Assembly: GCA_002366995.1 (NCBI GenBank)
Contig: DFCM01000094.1
Span: forward strand, 8,640-26,028
Direction of reading: 5' to 3'
From: a bacterium UBP3_UBA3054
GTDB lineage: Bacteria; Auribacterota; UBA3054
Length of the DNA: 17,389 nucleotides
The notes beneath the pieces are model-generated. The model was given only the letters and a program-made list of their open reading frames with translations. It had not been told where the DNA came from and ran no database searches. Both the position numbers and the translations under genes were made by a program. Within the stretch, counting starts at the first letter, position 1; each line of letters starts with the position of its first letter. Positions 8,736-15,824 of this stretch are shown piece after piece.

Positions 8736-9901
8736 TGGATAAGCGCGTTATCATAATTATCCTCGACTCCGTCGGGATAGGGCACGCTCCGGACGCCGCC
8801 AATTACGGCGACCCGGGGGCCTCGACGCTCGCCCACACCGCTGAAAAAGCGGGAGGCCTTAGAATCCCCAATCTTCAGAAAATGGGTCTGGGCAGCATAG
8901 AACCAAGGGAAATATTGGGCTGCCCGCCGAGCGATCATCCCATCGCCAGCTACGGCCGCATGACGGAAATAAACTGCGGCAAGGACACCACCACCGGCCA
9001 TTGGGAGATGATCGGCTGCCGCATGGAGAAGCCTTTCGCCACTTTCCCCGACGGTTTCCCGGAGGATTTCTTGAGAAGATGGATGAAGGCGACGGGGGTT
9101 CCCGGCTACCTTTGCAACAGGCCGATAAGCGGAACCGTCGTCATAAAGGAGCTGGGCGAAGAGCATTTGAAGACCGGCTTTCCGATCGTTTACACTTCGG
9201 CCGACTCAGTCTTCCAGATCGCCGCGCACGAGGAGCGCTTCGGCCTTGAAAGGCTGTACGAAGTCTGCCGCGTAACGAGGGGGCTCGTCGACGAACTCAA
9301 CGTAGGAAGAGTGATAGCGAGGCCCTTCGTCGGAACGAACGCGGACGATTTCACGCGCACGCCGAGAAGAAGGGACTATTCGATGAGACCGCCTGAACCG
9401 AACCTTCTGACGCATCTTGAGGAGAAGGGGCTGCCTTTCTACGCCATAGGCAAGATCGAGGACATCTACGCCAAGGTCGCGGTGACGAAAGCCGTTCACA
9501 CCGTTTCCAACAGGGACGGCATGGCGAAAGTTATGGAAGCCGTAAAGGAGCAGAACAAAGGTTTGATCTTCGCGAACCTTGTGGACTTCGACATGCTCTA
9601 CGGGCACAGGCGCAATCCCGCCGGATACGCGAAGTGCCTGGAGGAATTCGACGAGCTTTTGGGGCCGCTGCTCTTGAGCCTCGGAAGGAACGACTATCTC
9701 TTCATTTCCGCGGACCACGGGCTGGATCCCACTTACAAGGGCACGGACCACACAAGGGAGAGAGTGCCCCTGCTTCTCTATTCCCCCTCAGTCGAACCGA
9801 AGGATCTCGGGACAAGGGAAACGTACGCCGACCTCGGAGCCACGGTCGCTGAGATATTGGAACTTCCGCCTCTTGCTTTCGGAAGGAGCGTGCTGTCATG
9901 A
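8735..9901 (+). CDS. deoB: Phosphopentomutase DeoB
   Basis: Interconverts (deoxy)ribose-1-phosphate and (deoxy)ribose-5-phosphate, linking nucleoside phosphorolysis to the pentose phosphate pathway. The 388-residue length is typical of this alkaline-phosphatase-superfamily enzyme. D11 in ILDSVG is the first metal ligand. KDTTTGHWE (83-91) contains T85, matching the active-site threonine of the Bacillus enzyme. DFDMLYGHRRN and SADHGLDPTYKGTDHTRE supply the remaining manganese-binding Asp and His residues. A cap domain lies between them. The start overlaps the previous stop (TGATG), and the stop overlaps the deoA start (ATGA), so translation is likely coupled. All key residues expected from the family are present. 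Confidence 0.95.
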   Translation: MDKRVIIIILDSVGIGHAPDAANYGDPGASTLAHTAEKAGGLRIPNLQKMGLGSIEPREILGCPPSDHPIASYGRMTEINCGKDTTTGHWEMIGCRMEKPFATFPDGFPEDFLRRWMKATGVPGYLCNRPISGTVVIKELGEEHLKTGFPIVYTSADSVFQIAAHEERFGLERLYEVCRVTRGLVDELNVGRVIARPFVGTNADDFTRTPRRRDYSMRPPEPNLLTHLEEKGLPFYAIGKIEDIYAKVAVTKAVHTVSNRDGMAKVMEAVKEQNKGLIFANLVDFDMLYGHRRNPAGYAKCLEEFDELLGPLLLSLGRNDYLFISADHGLDPTYKGTDHTRERVPLLLYSPSVEPKDLGTRETYADLGATVAEILELPPLAFGRSVLS

Positions 9902-11205
9902 AAACTCCCGTTGAAGTGATAGAGGCCAAAAAGCGCGGCGAGATCATAAAAGCTGACGTCCTGCGGCGCTTTTTCGCCGGTTACATGTCGGGCGAGGTGG
10001 CGGATTACCAGATGTCCGCCTGGCTAATGGCCGCCTGCATAAAGGGTCTGGACCCCTCGGAAGTCCTTTGCATGACGGAGTGCATCGTGGAGAGCGGCAG
10101 ACGGCGCCCGAAGGAAAGTTACTACGGCAAGCCCGTCGTGGACAAGCATTCCACCGGCGGCGTGGGGGACAAGCCCACGATCGTCCTCCTGCCGCTTCTT
10201 GCCTGCATGGGAGCACTGGTCCCGACTCTGGCCGGCAGGGGATTGGGCCATACCGGCGGGACGGTGGACAAGCTGGAGTCCATTCCGGGACTCTTCCAGC
10301 AGTTCACTTGGGAGGAGGCCAGGAGATTTCTAAGGGATAACGGGGCGATCTTCATGACGCAGACCGACGATGTGGCGAAGCTTGACAAAAAGCTCTACGC
10401 CCTGAGGGACGTGACCGGCACGGTCGATTCAGTGGGCCTTATCACCGCCTCGATCCTCGGGAAAAAGCTCTGCGAGACGCTCGACGGGCTCGTTTTGGAC
10501 GTGAAATACGGCAACGGCGCCTTCATGCGGACCATAGGCGACGCCGAAGCGCTGGCCCTTTCGCTTTTCAGGACCTCCACCGCTTTCGGAGTGCGCACGG
10601 AAGTTTTGCTTACGGACATGAACGAGCCCTTGGGCGAGTGGGCCGGCAACGGCGTGGAAGTCATGGAAGCCGTAAGGATGCTGAGAGGTGAAAAGACGGA
10701 GGAGCGCTTCCGCCTGGTCACCCTTAGCCTGGCGGAATCCATGTGCAGGCTGGCGTTCCCCGAAGATAAGAAGAGGGATTTCCGCCCCGAATTGGAGAAG
10801 CTTATAAAAAGCGGGGAAGCCTACGAGCGCTTCCTCAAGATCATCTCTTCCCAGGGCGCGGAAAAATGGGCCGTGGAAAATCTGGACATGATCCTTTCTC
10901 CGGCCGACAACCTTACGGAATACAAGGCCAAGGAGAGCGGATTCATAAGGAAGATAGACACCTTCGGCCTTGGGCAGCTTCTCATTTCCCTGGGCGCCGG
11001 GCGCCGTGTTTTGACTGACAAAATAGACCACAAGCCCGGGCTGCGCTTCAACAAGAAATTGGGCGACAAGGTCGAAAAAGGCGAGACTATCATGGAGGTC
11101 TATTCCTCCAAGCCTTTTGACGTATCGGAGCTGCCGGAACTTTTCTTAGTGGGCGAGGAGCCGGAAACGCGGCCTTCCTGCGTTCGTCAATTGAAAATTT
11201 CCTAA
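9898..11205 (+). CDS. deoA: Thymidine / pyrimidine-nucleoside phosphorylase DeoA
   Basis: Cleaves thymidine, and possibly uridine or deoxyuridine, with phosphate to give the base and (deoxy)ribose-1-phosphate. The 435 residues cover the usual N-terminal helical domain, alpha/beta domain and C-terminal domain. DKHSTGGVGDKP (82-93) is the phosphate-binding glycine-rich loop and LAGRGLGHTGGTVDKLES (111-128) is the family signature. ALRDVTGTVDS...LITASILGKKL carries the Arg, Ser and Lys that bind the base; its TVDS/LITASIL wording is closer, from memory, to E. coli thymidine phosphorylase than to the TVNS/IASSIM form of Bacillus Pdp. That favours deoA over pdp, though specificity is not settled by this. 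Its ATG overlaps the deoB stop by four bases. Confidence 0.92.
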   Translation: MKTPVEVIEAKKRGEIIKADVLRRFFAGYMSGEVADYQMSAWLMAACIKGLDPSEVLCMTECIVESGRRRPKESYYGKPVVDKHSTGGVGDKPTIVLLPLLACMGALVPTLAGRGLGHTGGTVDKLESIPGLFQQFTWEEARRFLRDNGAIFMTQTDDVAKLDKKLYALRDVTGTVDSVGLITASILGKKLCETLDGLVLDVKYGNGAFMRTIGDAEALALSLFRTSTAFGVRTEVLLTDMNEPLGEWAGNGVEVMEAVRMLRGEKTEERFRLVTLSLAESMCRLAFPEDKKRDFRPELEKLIKSGEAYERFLKIISSQGAEKWAVENLDMILSPADNLTEYKAKESGFIRKIDTFGLGQLLISLGAGRRVLTDKIDHKPGLRFNKKLGDKVEKGETIMEVYSSKPFDVSELPELFLVGEEPETRPSCVRQLKIS

Positions 11206-11214
11206 AGGAGACCT

Positions 11215-12024
11215 ATGCTGGAGTACGAAAAAATCAGACAGATCTGCTCGTTTTTGAACGACAAATGCGACGTCGAGCCCGAGAAGGCCGTCGTCCTAGG
11301 CTCCGGGCTCGACAAATTCAGCCAAGCCGTGGAGCCGATAAACGAGATCCCTTATTCCGACATACCCTATGTTCCCGTTTCGACCGTCCAGACGCACGTG
11401 GGTTCGCTTTTGGTCGGGCGGCTGAACGGCAAGGTGATCGCCGTGATGCGGGGTAGAGTTCACTTGTACGAAGGCAATGCCCCGGCCGACGTTGTCAGGC
11501 TTTTGCGCTCCATAATAATCTGGGGCGCCTCGCACGTCATCCTGACGAACGCCGCCGGCGGCATAGCCCCTCATTTGGCGCCCGGAGACCTTGTGCTGAT
11601 AGAGGACCAGATAAACAACCAAGGCGTTTCCTCGCTGACCGGCTTCAACGACGAAAGGATGGGCACGCGCTTCCCGGACATGACGACCCTTTACAGCGAG
11701 GACTGCAACACCGACATCATGGCCTGCGCCAAATCAGTCGGCGTCAAGCTTCACCGCGGCGTCTACGCCGGCATGCACGGCCCCTCTTTTGAGACGCCGG
11801 CGGAAATAAACATGCTCAGGATCCTGGGCGCCGACGTCGTGGGAATGTCGACAGTTTTGGAGGCCGAGGCGGCCCATCATATGGGAGCCCTGGTCTCCGG
11901 CATAACGCTCGTTTCCAACCCCGCGGCGAAAAAGGGCGGGCCGAAGATCACCCATGAAAGCGTGGCGGAAGCCTGCGCAAAAGGCAGCGCCTCGCTGATC
12001 AAGCTTCTCACAGCCTACATCTAG
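11215..12024 (+). CDS. punA: Purine nucleoside phosphorylase (trimeric type)
   Basis: Phosphorolyses inosine, guanosine and their deoxy forms to the base and (deoxy)ribose-1-phosphate. At 269 residues it matches the trimeric, low-molecular-mass PNP family. Visible motifs are LGSGL (28-32), the phosphate-site RVHLYEG (81-87), TNAAGG (111-116), GPSFETPAEI (189-198) with the base-binding Glu193, and TLVSNPAA with Asn235, which in this family favours 6-oxopurines. The usual MSTVPE is MSTVLE here, a change next to the ribose/phosphate site. A strong AAGGAG lies a few bases before the ATG; the gap after deoA is 9 bases. It closes the salvage operon, completing purine as well as pyrimidine supply of pentose-1-phosphate to DeoB. 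The family also includes MTAP-type enzymes, but the Glu/Asn pair favours PNP. Confidence 0.92.
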   Translation: MLEYEKIRQICSFLNDKCDVEPEKAVVLGSGLDKFSQAVEPINEIPYSDIPYVPVSTVQTHVGSLLVGRLNGKVIAVMRGRVHLYEGNAPADVVRLLRSIIIWGASHVILTNAAGGIAPHLAPGDLVLIEDQINNQGVSSLTGFNDERMGTRFPDMTTLYSEDCNTDIMACAKSVGVKLHRGVYAGMHGPSFETPAEINMLRILGADVVGMSTVLEAEAAHHMGALVSGITLVSNPAAKKGGPKITHESVAEACAKGSASLIKLLTAYI

Positions 12025-12028
12025 CCTT

Positions 12029-12057
12029 TTGACATATACTGGGGGTTATATTACAAT
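12029..12057 (+). promoter_or_regulatory. pdaD: Strong sigma70-type promoter for pdaD
   Basis: A perfect -35 TTGACA (12029-12034) is separated by the ideal 17 bases from TACAAT (12052-12057), which matches the -10 consensus at five of six positions. It lies just after the punA stop, so initiation near 12064 would give pdaD its own transcript with a leader of about 44 bases. The inverted repeat at 12038-12067 overlaps the spacer, the -10 and the expected start point, suggesting that a regulator could block it. Confidence 0.75.
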
Positions 12058-12067
12058 ATCCCCCAGT
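12038..12067. repeat. Inverted repeat over the pdaD promoter (possible operator or punA terminator)
   Basis: The arms ACTGGGGG (12038-12045) and CCCCCAGT (12060-12067) are perfect 8-base inverted repeats around 14 AT-rich bases, and three further pairs (TAT with ATA) can form inside after one mismatch. Arm centres are 22 bases apart, about two helical turns. One reading is an operator for a dimeric repressor of pdaD. The other is a terminator hairpin for the punA transcript, but only a broken T-rich stretch (CAAACTTTTAACTTTT) follows, so termination is less convincing. Confidence 0.6.
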
Positions 12068-12107
12068 CAAACTTTTAACTTTTAATTATTTGGAGCTCCG
12101 AGACAAG

Positions 12108-12650
12108 ATGATTCCCAGCCAGGTTTTCTTTACTAAGGGTGTTGGCGTCCACAAGGACCGCCTCAGCAGTTTTGAAGACGCGCTGCGCATGGCCGGCATA
12201 CAGGCTTGCAATCTAGTTACGGTTTCAAGCATTCTGCCGCCCCGCTGCAAGATCATTCCCAGACACAAAGGCATAGCCCTTCTTAATCCCGGAGAGATCA
12301 CTTTCACCGTCATGGCGCGCATTGACACCAACGAGCCGGGGCGTCAGATCGTCGCTTCCGTAGGCTTGGCCCAGCCCGCCGACGGCAACCACTACGGCTA
12401 CCTTTCGGAACACCACACCTACGGCGAAACGGACGAGACTGCCGGCGAATACGCCGAGGATCTGGCGGCCACGATGCTGGCCACCACGCTGGGCGTCGAC
12501 ATGGACCCCGACGCCGACTGGGACGAAAGGAAAGAGATGTACCGCATGAGCGGACGCTTCGTCAGGACCACCAACTGCACGCAGTCCGCCAGGGGCGACA
12601 AGAACGGCCTCTGGAAGACCGTGGTCGCGGCGGCTGTTTTTATCGAGTGA
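12108..12650 (+). CDS. pdaD: Pyruvoyl-dependent arginine decarboxylase
   Basis: Decarboxylates arginine to agmatine using a self-generated pyruvoyl group instead of pyridoxal phosphate. The precursor should cleave itself between Ser40 and Ser41 in NLVTVSSILPP (35-45), the serine becoming the pyruvoyl group of the large subunit. GVGVHKDRLSSFEDAL near the start, YGYLSEHHTYGETDE, YAEDLAATMLATTLG and GDKNGLWKTVVAAA at the end match my memory of bacterial members of this mostly archaeal and chlamydial family. I chose the ATG at 12108 (180 residues); a TTG at 12090 extends the frame by six residues, but the only Shine-Dalgarno-like GGAG (12092-12095) lies inside that extension, and it is part of the palindrome GGAGCTCC. 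The gene has its own promoter and faces ftsZ, with six bases between stops. Agmatine use (polyamines or acid resistance) is inferred. Confidence 0.9.
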   Translation: MIPSQVFFTKGVGVHKDRLSSFEDALRMAGIQACNLVTVSSILPPRCKIIPRHKGIALLNPGEITFTVMARIDTNEPGRQIVASVGLAQPADGNHYGYLSEHHTYGETDETAGEYAEDLAATMLATTLGVDMDPDADWDERKEMYRMSGRFVRTTNCTQSARGDKNGLWKTVVAAAVFIE

Positions 12651-12687
12651 TATTTATTACTGCTCGATCCTGAGGTTTTTTCTCAGG
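12642..12687. terminator. Tandem hairpins at the pdaD/ftsZ convergent junction, possible bidirectional terminator
   Basis: ATCGAG (12642-12647) pairs with CTCGAT (12663-12668) around 15 bases that contain both stop codons. Immediately next to it CCTGAG (12669-12674) pairs with CTCAGG (12682-12687) around GTTTTTT. Neither stem is followed directly by a T-tract on its own strand; for the plus strand the T6 run comes 8 bases after the first stem, inside the second loop. This could terminate or stabilise both transcripts, but it is not a textbook intrinsic terminator. Confidence 0.35.
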
Positions 12688-13781
12688 AAGGTAGGCCTGT
12701 CGTAATTGATGCCCTCGAAGTAAGCGGGGGCCGTTCCCTTGAAGTAGCCTTCGTCCGCCGAGAGGAAGCCCATTTCCACCTGGTCGCCCGGACCGGCGAC
12801 GGTCATCTCCGTCTGGAAGATCGGTTCCGACTTTTCCTTCGGATCGTTCATGCCGGTGGCGAACATTATGACTTTCACGTTCTCAAGATCGTTGTTGACG
12901 TAAAGGCCGTTGAAGACTTCCGTCTGGTAGCCGATCTCGTTTTGCAAGGTGGTCCTGGCGTCTTTTATCTGCTTGTAGGATATGCTTCCGTTGCCCATAA
13001 TGACGAGCGCCATCTTGGCGGCGTCCTTGAGGGAATAGTCGCCGTAAGACATGTTCTTTGGCGAACGCGCCAGGCTGATCGCGACCGAGACGGCCTGTTC
13101 GCCGTCCGCTTCGCCTATTCCGATCATGGCGTTGCCGGGAGTGGAGGCGACGTTCAGGAATTCGCTGAAATCGAGGCTCACGGTGCTGGCCGAGCTGGTT
13201 ATGACCTTTATCATCTCAAGGAGCGAGATGACGTTTCTGTCGGTGGCTCTCAGAACATCCAGGAAAGGCACGTTCTCGTCTTCTATTCCGACGCCGTTCT
13301 GAACCGGCAGCACGACCGGAACGACTTCCTTGATGTTCCTCAGGGCGGCTTTCGCCGCTTCCTGTTTCTTCTGGTCGTCGTAGTAGAAGGGGAGGGTGAC
13401 GGAGGCCATGACGACGCAGCCGGGGTTCGCCGCGGCCGCCTGGGCGATGACGCCCGTGGCGCCCGAGCCGGTGCCGCCGCTCAAGCCGGCGCACAAGATG
13501 GCGATGTCCACGCCCTGGAGCATCGATTTGAGCTCGTTGATGCTCTTCTGGGCGGCTTCCGCGCCTTTCATGGGATCTTTGGCCGTCCCGATGCCGCTGG
13601 AGCCTATTTGGACCTTGTGGGAGACGGACTGGTTGGCCAGGCTGATGAAGTCGGTGTCAACGCCGTAGAACTCGAAGTTGTCGCCCAGCGTCCCGGCGTA
13701 CTGCTTCTCAATGTTGGAAACAGTGTTGCAGCCGCAGCCGCCGACGCCTATCACTTTTATCAGAAGTTTGTTGTCTTTCAT
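12657..13781 (-). CDS. ftsZ: Cell division protein FtsZ (divergent)
   Basis: The bacterial tubulin homologue that polymerises into the division ring, by family and position as last gene of the dcw cluster. It has 374 residues. IKVIGVGGCGCNTV (8-21) is the first nucleotide loop, usually GGGGSN or GGGGGN. GLSGGTGSGA (99-108) is the tubulin signature, usually GGGTGTG. SLDFSE (202-207) is the T7 loop, NVDFAD in E. coli, so the catalytic Asn becomes Ser and the second Asp becomes Glu. The C-terminus YDRPTFLRK (360-368) is the conserved peptide that binds FtsA and other partners (IPAFLRK-like), after a linker of about 45 residues. The ATG overlaps the ftsA stop by four bases. Position, tubulin signature and C-terminal peptide make FtsZ far more likely than TubZ or another tubulin, but the nucleotide site is unusual. 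Confidence 0.92.
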   Translation of the reverse strand: MKDNKLLIKVIGVGGCGCNTVSNIEKQYAGTLGDNFEFYGVDTDFISLANQSVSHKVQIGSSGIGTAKDPMKGAEAAQKSINELKSMLQGVDIAILCAGLSGGTGSGATGVIAQAAAANPGCVVMASVTLPFYYDDQKKQEAAKAALRNIKEVVPVVLPVQNGVGIEDENVPFLDVLRATDRNVISLLEMIKVITSSASTVSLDFSEFLNVASTPGNAMIGIGEADGEQAVSVAISLARSPKNMSYGDYSLKDAAKMALVIMGNGSISYKQIKDARTTLQNEIGYQTEVFNGLYVNNDLENVKVIMFATGMNDPKEKSEPIFQTEMTVAGPGDQVEMGFLSADEGYFKGTAPAYFEGINYDRPTFLRKNLRIEQ

Positions 13782-15010
13782 AGGATATTGAAGAATTTGA
13801 AGATCCCGGAGGAACTTTTTTTAGTGGTATGCAGGTCTTCTTTGGCGGCGTAGGCCAGCATGCCGAGAATGGTGGAGGAACCGGAGTCGGTCTGGAATTT
13901 GTTCCCGTAGTAAGGGGAGAAGAGCCGGCCGATTTCTTCCGGATTGGTGTTGTCCGGCTCCGCGGGGATAATGGGGTAGACGTTGCGGACTTCCAGCGAG
14001 GAGAATTCGCGCCGCATGTAGCTTATGAAACTGGACCTGGCGGCGTTGCCTGTCAGGAAGATCCCGCCCTGGATCTGGCTCAACATGCCGTTTTGTTTGA
14101 TCTGGTCGGCGATGTAGCGCACCGTCTCCTCGGTCCTTGCCTGGACTATCGTGTCGACCGAGCGCGTCTTGTAAAGCTTGCCGCCGACCCTGACTTCCGT
14201 TTCGTTCTTATCGTACTGGCACTTGAGTTCCTCGGCCGACTTGAAGGGCATGTTGAGGCCCAGCGCCAGATCGTTTGTTATGTGGTCGCCGCCCACCGGG
14301 AAGCTTCCGATGAACTGCACGATGCCGTTTTTCCAGAAGGCGAAATCGGTGCTGCCGGCGCCGGCGTTGATTATGATCGAACCGATCTGACGCTGCTCGG
14401 GAGTCAATATGGAATATCCGTCGGCCACCACGTCGAAGCAGAATATGTCGACGGTGTGTCCGGCGTTGTTGAGCGTTCCCGCTATTTTGTCGAGGATGGC
14501 CGAATCGCCCAGGATGCCGAAGCCTTTCGCGCCGATCTTCTCGCCCTGCATTTCCAGGACACTGGCCTGGCTCGTTTCCCTTACGTTGTCGACGTTGTAT
14601 TCGGTGACGTAGATGTGGATTGGCTTGCGGTCTTTGTGCGTGAAGCGTTCCTCAAAGGCGCTGTCGATGTCGAAGAGGAGCTTTTCGCCGATCTTTCCGT
14701 CCTTCGCGTTGTTGGAGACGGTCGTTACGTCCTGTTCGCCCGTGATGATGGATCCCGTCACGCTGGCCGCCACTTCCTCCATGCGGAAGGGGAGGCGCGC
14801 CTTGACGTCGTTCTCGGCGGCCAGAACGGCTTTTTTCACCGCTTCCTGCGCCGCGTTGGCGTCCTCGATGCGTCCTTTGACGATGCCTTCGCTGGAGGCG
14901 GTCCCGTAGCCTATGACTTCGAGGGAGCCGTCTTCAAGCAGCCTGCCGATGGCCGCCCTGATGGTTTGGGACCCTAGGTCGATTGCTGAATAGATCTTAT
15001 CTTTTGCCAT
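13778..15010 (-). CDS. ftsA: Cell division protein FtsA
   Basis: Actin-like ATP-binding protein that anchors FtsZ to the inner membrane and recruits later divisome proteins. Its 410 residues are usual for the family. IYSAIDLGSQTIRAAIG (6-22) is the phosphate-1 strand, an SHS2-type 1C domain occupies about 80-165, FPVGGDHITNDLA (237-249) is well conserved, and the end (SGIFKFFNIL, 401-410) is an amphipathic helix suited to membrane binding. Two nucleotide-site motifs depart from the norm: NAGAGSTD (215-222) where E. coli has DIGGGTMD, and LTGNAA (319-324) in place of LTGGAA. Start 3 bases after ftsQ; stop overlaps the ftsZ ATG, so the two should be made together. The identity is confident; ATP handling may be altered. 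Confidence 0.93.
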   Translation of the reverse strand: MAKDKIYSAIDLGSQTIRAAIGRLLEDGSLEVIGYGTASSEGIVKGRIEDANAAQEAVKKAVLAAENDVKARLPFRMEEVAASVTGSIITGEQDVTTVSNNAKDGKIGEKLLFDIDSAFEERFTHKDRKPIHIYVTEYNVDNVRETSQASVLEMQGEKIGAKGFGILGDSAILDKIAGTLNNAGHTVDIFCFDVVADGYSILTPEQRQIGSIIINAGAGSTDFAFWKNGIVQFIGSFPVGGDHITNDLALGLNMPFKSAEELKCQYDKNETEVRVGGKLYKTRSVDTIVQARTEETVRYIADQIKQNGMLSQIQGGIFLTGNAARSSFISYMRREFSSLEVRNVYPIIPAEPDNTNPEEIGRLFSPYYGNKFQTDSGSSTILGMLAYAAKEDLHTTKKSSSGIFKFFNIL

Positions 15011-15013
15011 AAC

Positions 15014-15817
15014 TCAGAGGTATTTGCAAACAACCGCCACATCTTCGTAGCGGGCGTCGATTTTAGAGGCTCCGCGGCCGTTTTCGCGAAGATTCTTGAT
15101 GATCTCAAAAGTCTTGGCGACTTCGTCGCTGGAGTACTGTTCGCTGAAAATGATCTCGTCTATGGAGACGGTCTTGAAGATGAGAGCGTCTTTCTGCCTG
15201 ACGTCCACGGTCTTGATCTTAAGGAAGTTTTTCTCCGGCGCGTGGCGGATGACCATGAGGTAATCGAGGGCGGTGAGCACTTTCTTGTCTTTGCATTCCT
15301 GTCCCAGGGAGCCGGTCTCCTTGTCCGTGATGATAAGAGGAAGTCCTTTGGCGTTTTCCAGCTTGTTTTCGCTGAGTATATGGCCGCGGCGGTCCACAGG
15401 AAGCATTTTGCCGTCGTTCGCTTTCAGAAGAGCCATGGGCTCCCTTTCCTTTATGCGGATGATAAGGTTGGTCGGCATCTCGCGTTCGATCTCGACCTTT
15501 TCAATGTCGGGATGATCCAGGATGCCCTGCCTGATCTTCTCGGTCTTCAAGGTGTAGATGTTCATGTTGGCGTAGAGTCCGCCGGCTTTCACTATCTCGG
15601 CCTTGTTGACGGAATGGTTGCCTTCGACCGTTATGCTCTTGACGTTGAATTCATCGGAAGAGATGAATTTTTCGCTCGTCTTGTAAATAAGGGCAAAAAT
15701 GCCGAAGACAGCCGCTATGACAAGGAACGTTTTCAGAAAGCCGCTTCCGATGTCGCGTATCTGGGCTTTCTTCACTTCCGGGCGGCTGGCCGCCTTTTGA
15801 TTTTTTGTAGTATACAT
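15014..15817 (-). CDS. ftsQ: Cell division protein FtsQ (POTRA domain)
   Basis: Bitopic membrane protein that connects early and late divisome components, with a small cytoplasmic tail and a large periplasmic part. The 267 residues comprise a basic N-terminal tail (1-26), one membrane helix (about 27-45, FLKTFLVIAAVFGIFALIY), a POTRA domain (57-128, FNVKSITVEGNHSVNKAEI then HPDIEKVEIEREMPTNLIIRIKE split across it) and a C-terminal FtsQ-type beta domain ending IDARYEDVAVV. The strong AGGGGG (15826-15821) before the ATG at 15817 overlaps the murC stop codon, so translation is likely coupled. The order murC-ftsQ-ftsA-ftsZ supports the name over other POTRA proteins. Confidence 0.9.
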   Translation of the reverse strand: MYTTKNQKAASRPEVKKAQIRDIGSGFLKTFLVIAAVFGIFALIYKTSEKFISSDEFNVKSITVEGNHSVNKAEIVKAGGLYANMNIYTLKTEKIRQGILDHPDIEKVEIEREMPTNLIIRIKEREPMALLKANDGKMLPVDRRGHILSENKLENAKGLPLIITDKETGSLGQECKDKKVLTALDYLMVIRHAPEKNFLKIKTVDVRQKDALIFKTVSIDEIIFSEQYSSDEVAKTFEIIKNLRENGRGASKIDARYEDVAVVCKYL

Positions 15818-15824
15818 AGACCCC

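Noticed and set aside
12090..12107. TTG start extending pdaD by six residues
   Set aside because: No Shine-Dalgarno precedes it, and the only candidate lies inside the extension; family N-termini, from memory, begin near the ATG at 12108.
12657..13781. Possibility that the ftsZ gene is a TubZ or another tubulin paralogue
   Set aside because: Position directly after ftsA with overlapping codons and the IPAFLRK-like C-terminal peptide argue for true FtsZ.
13829..14977. 382-codon open frame on the plus strand opposite ftsA
   Set aside because: Composition-driven shadow; the minus-strand FtsA frame has family motifs throughout.
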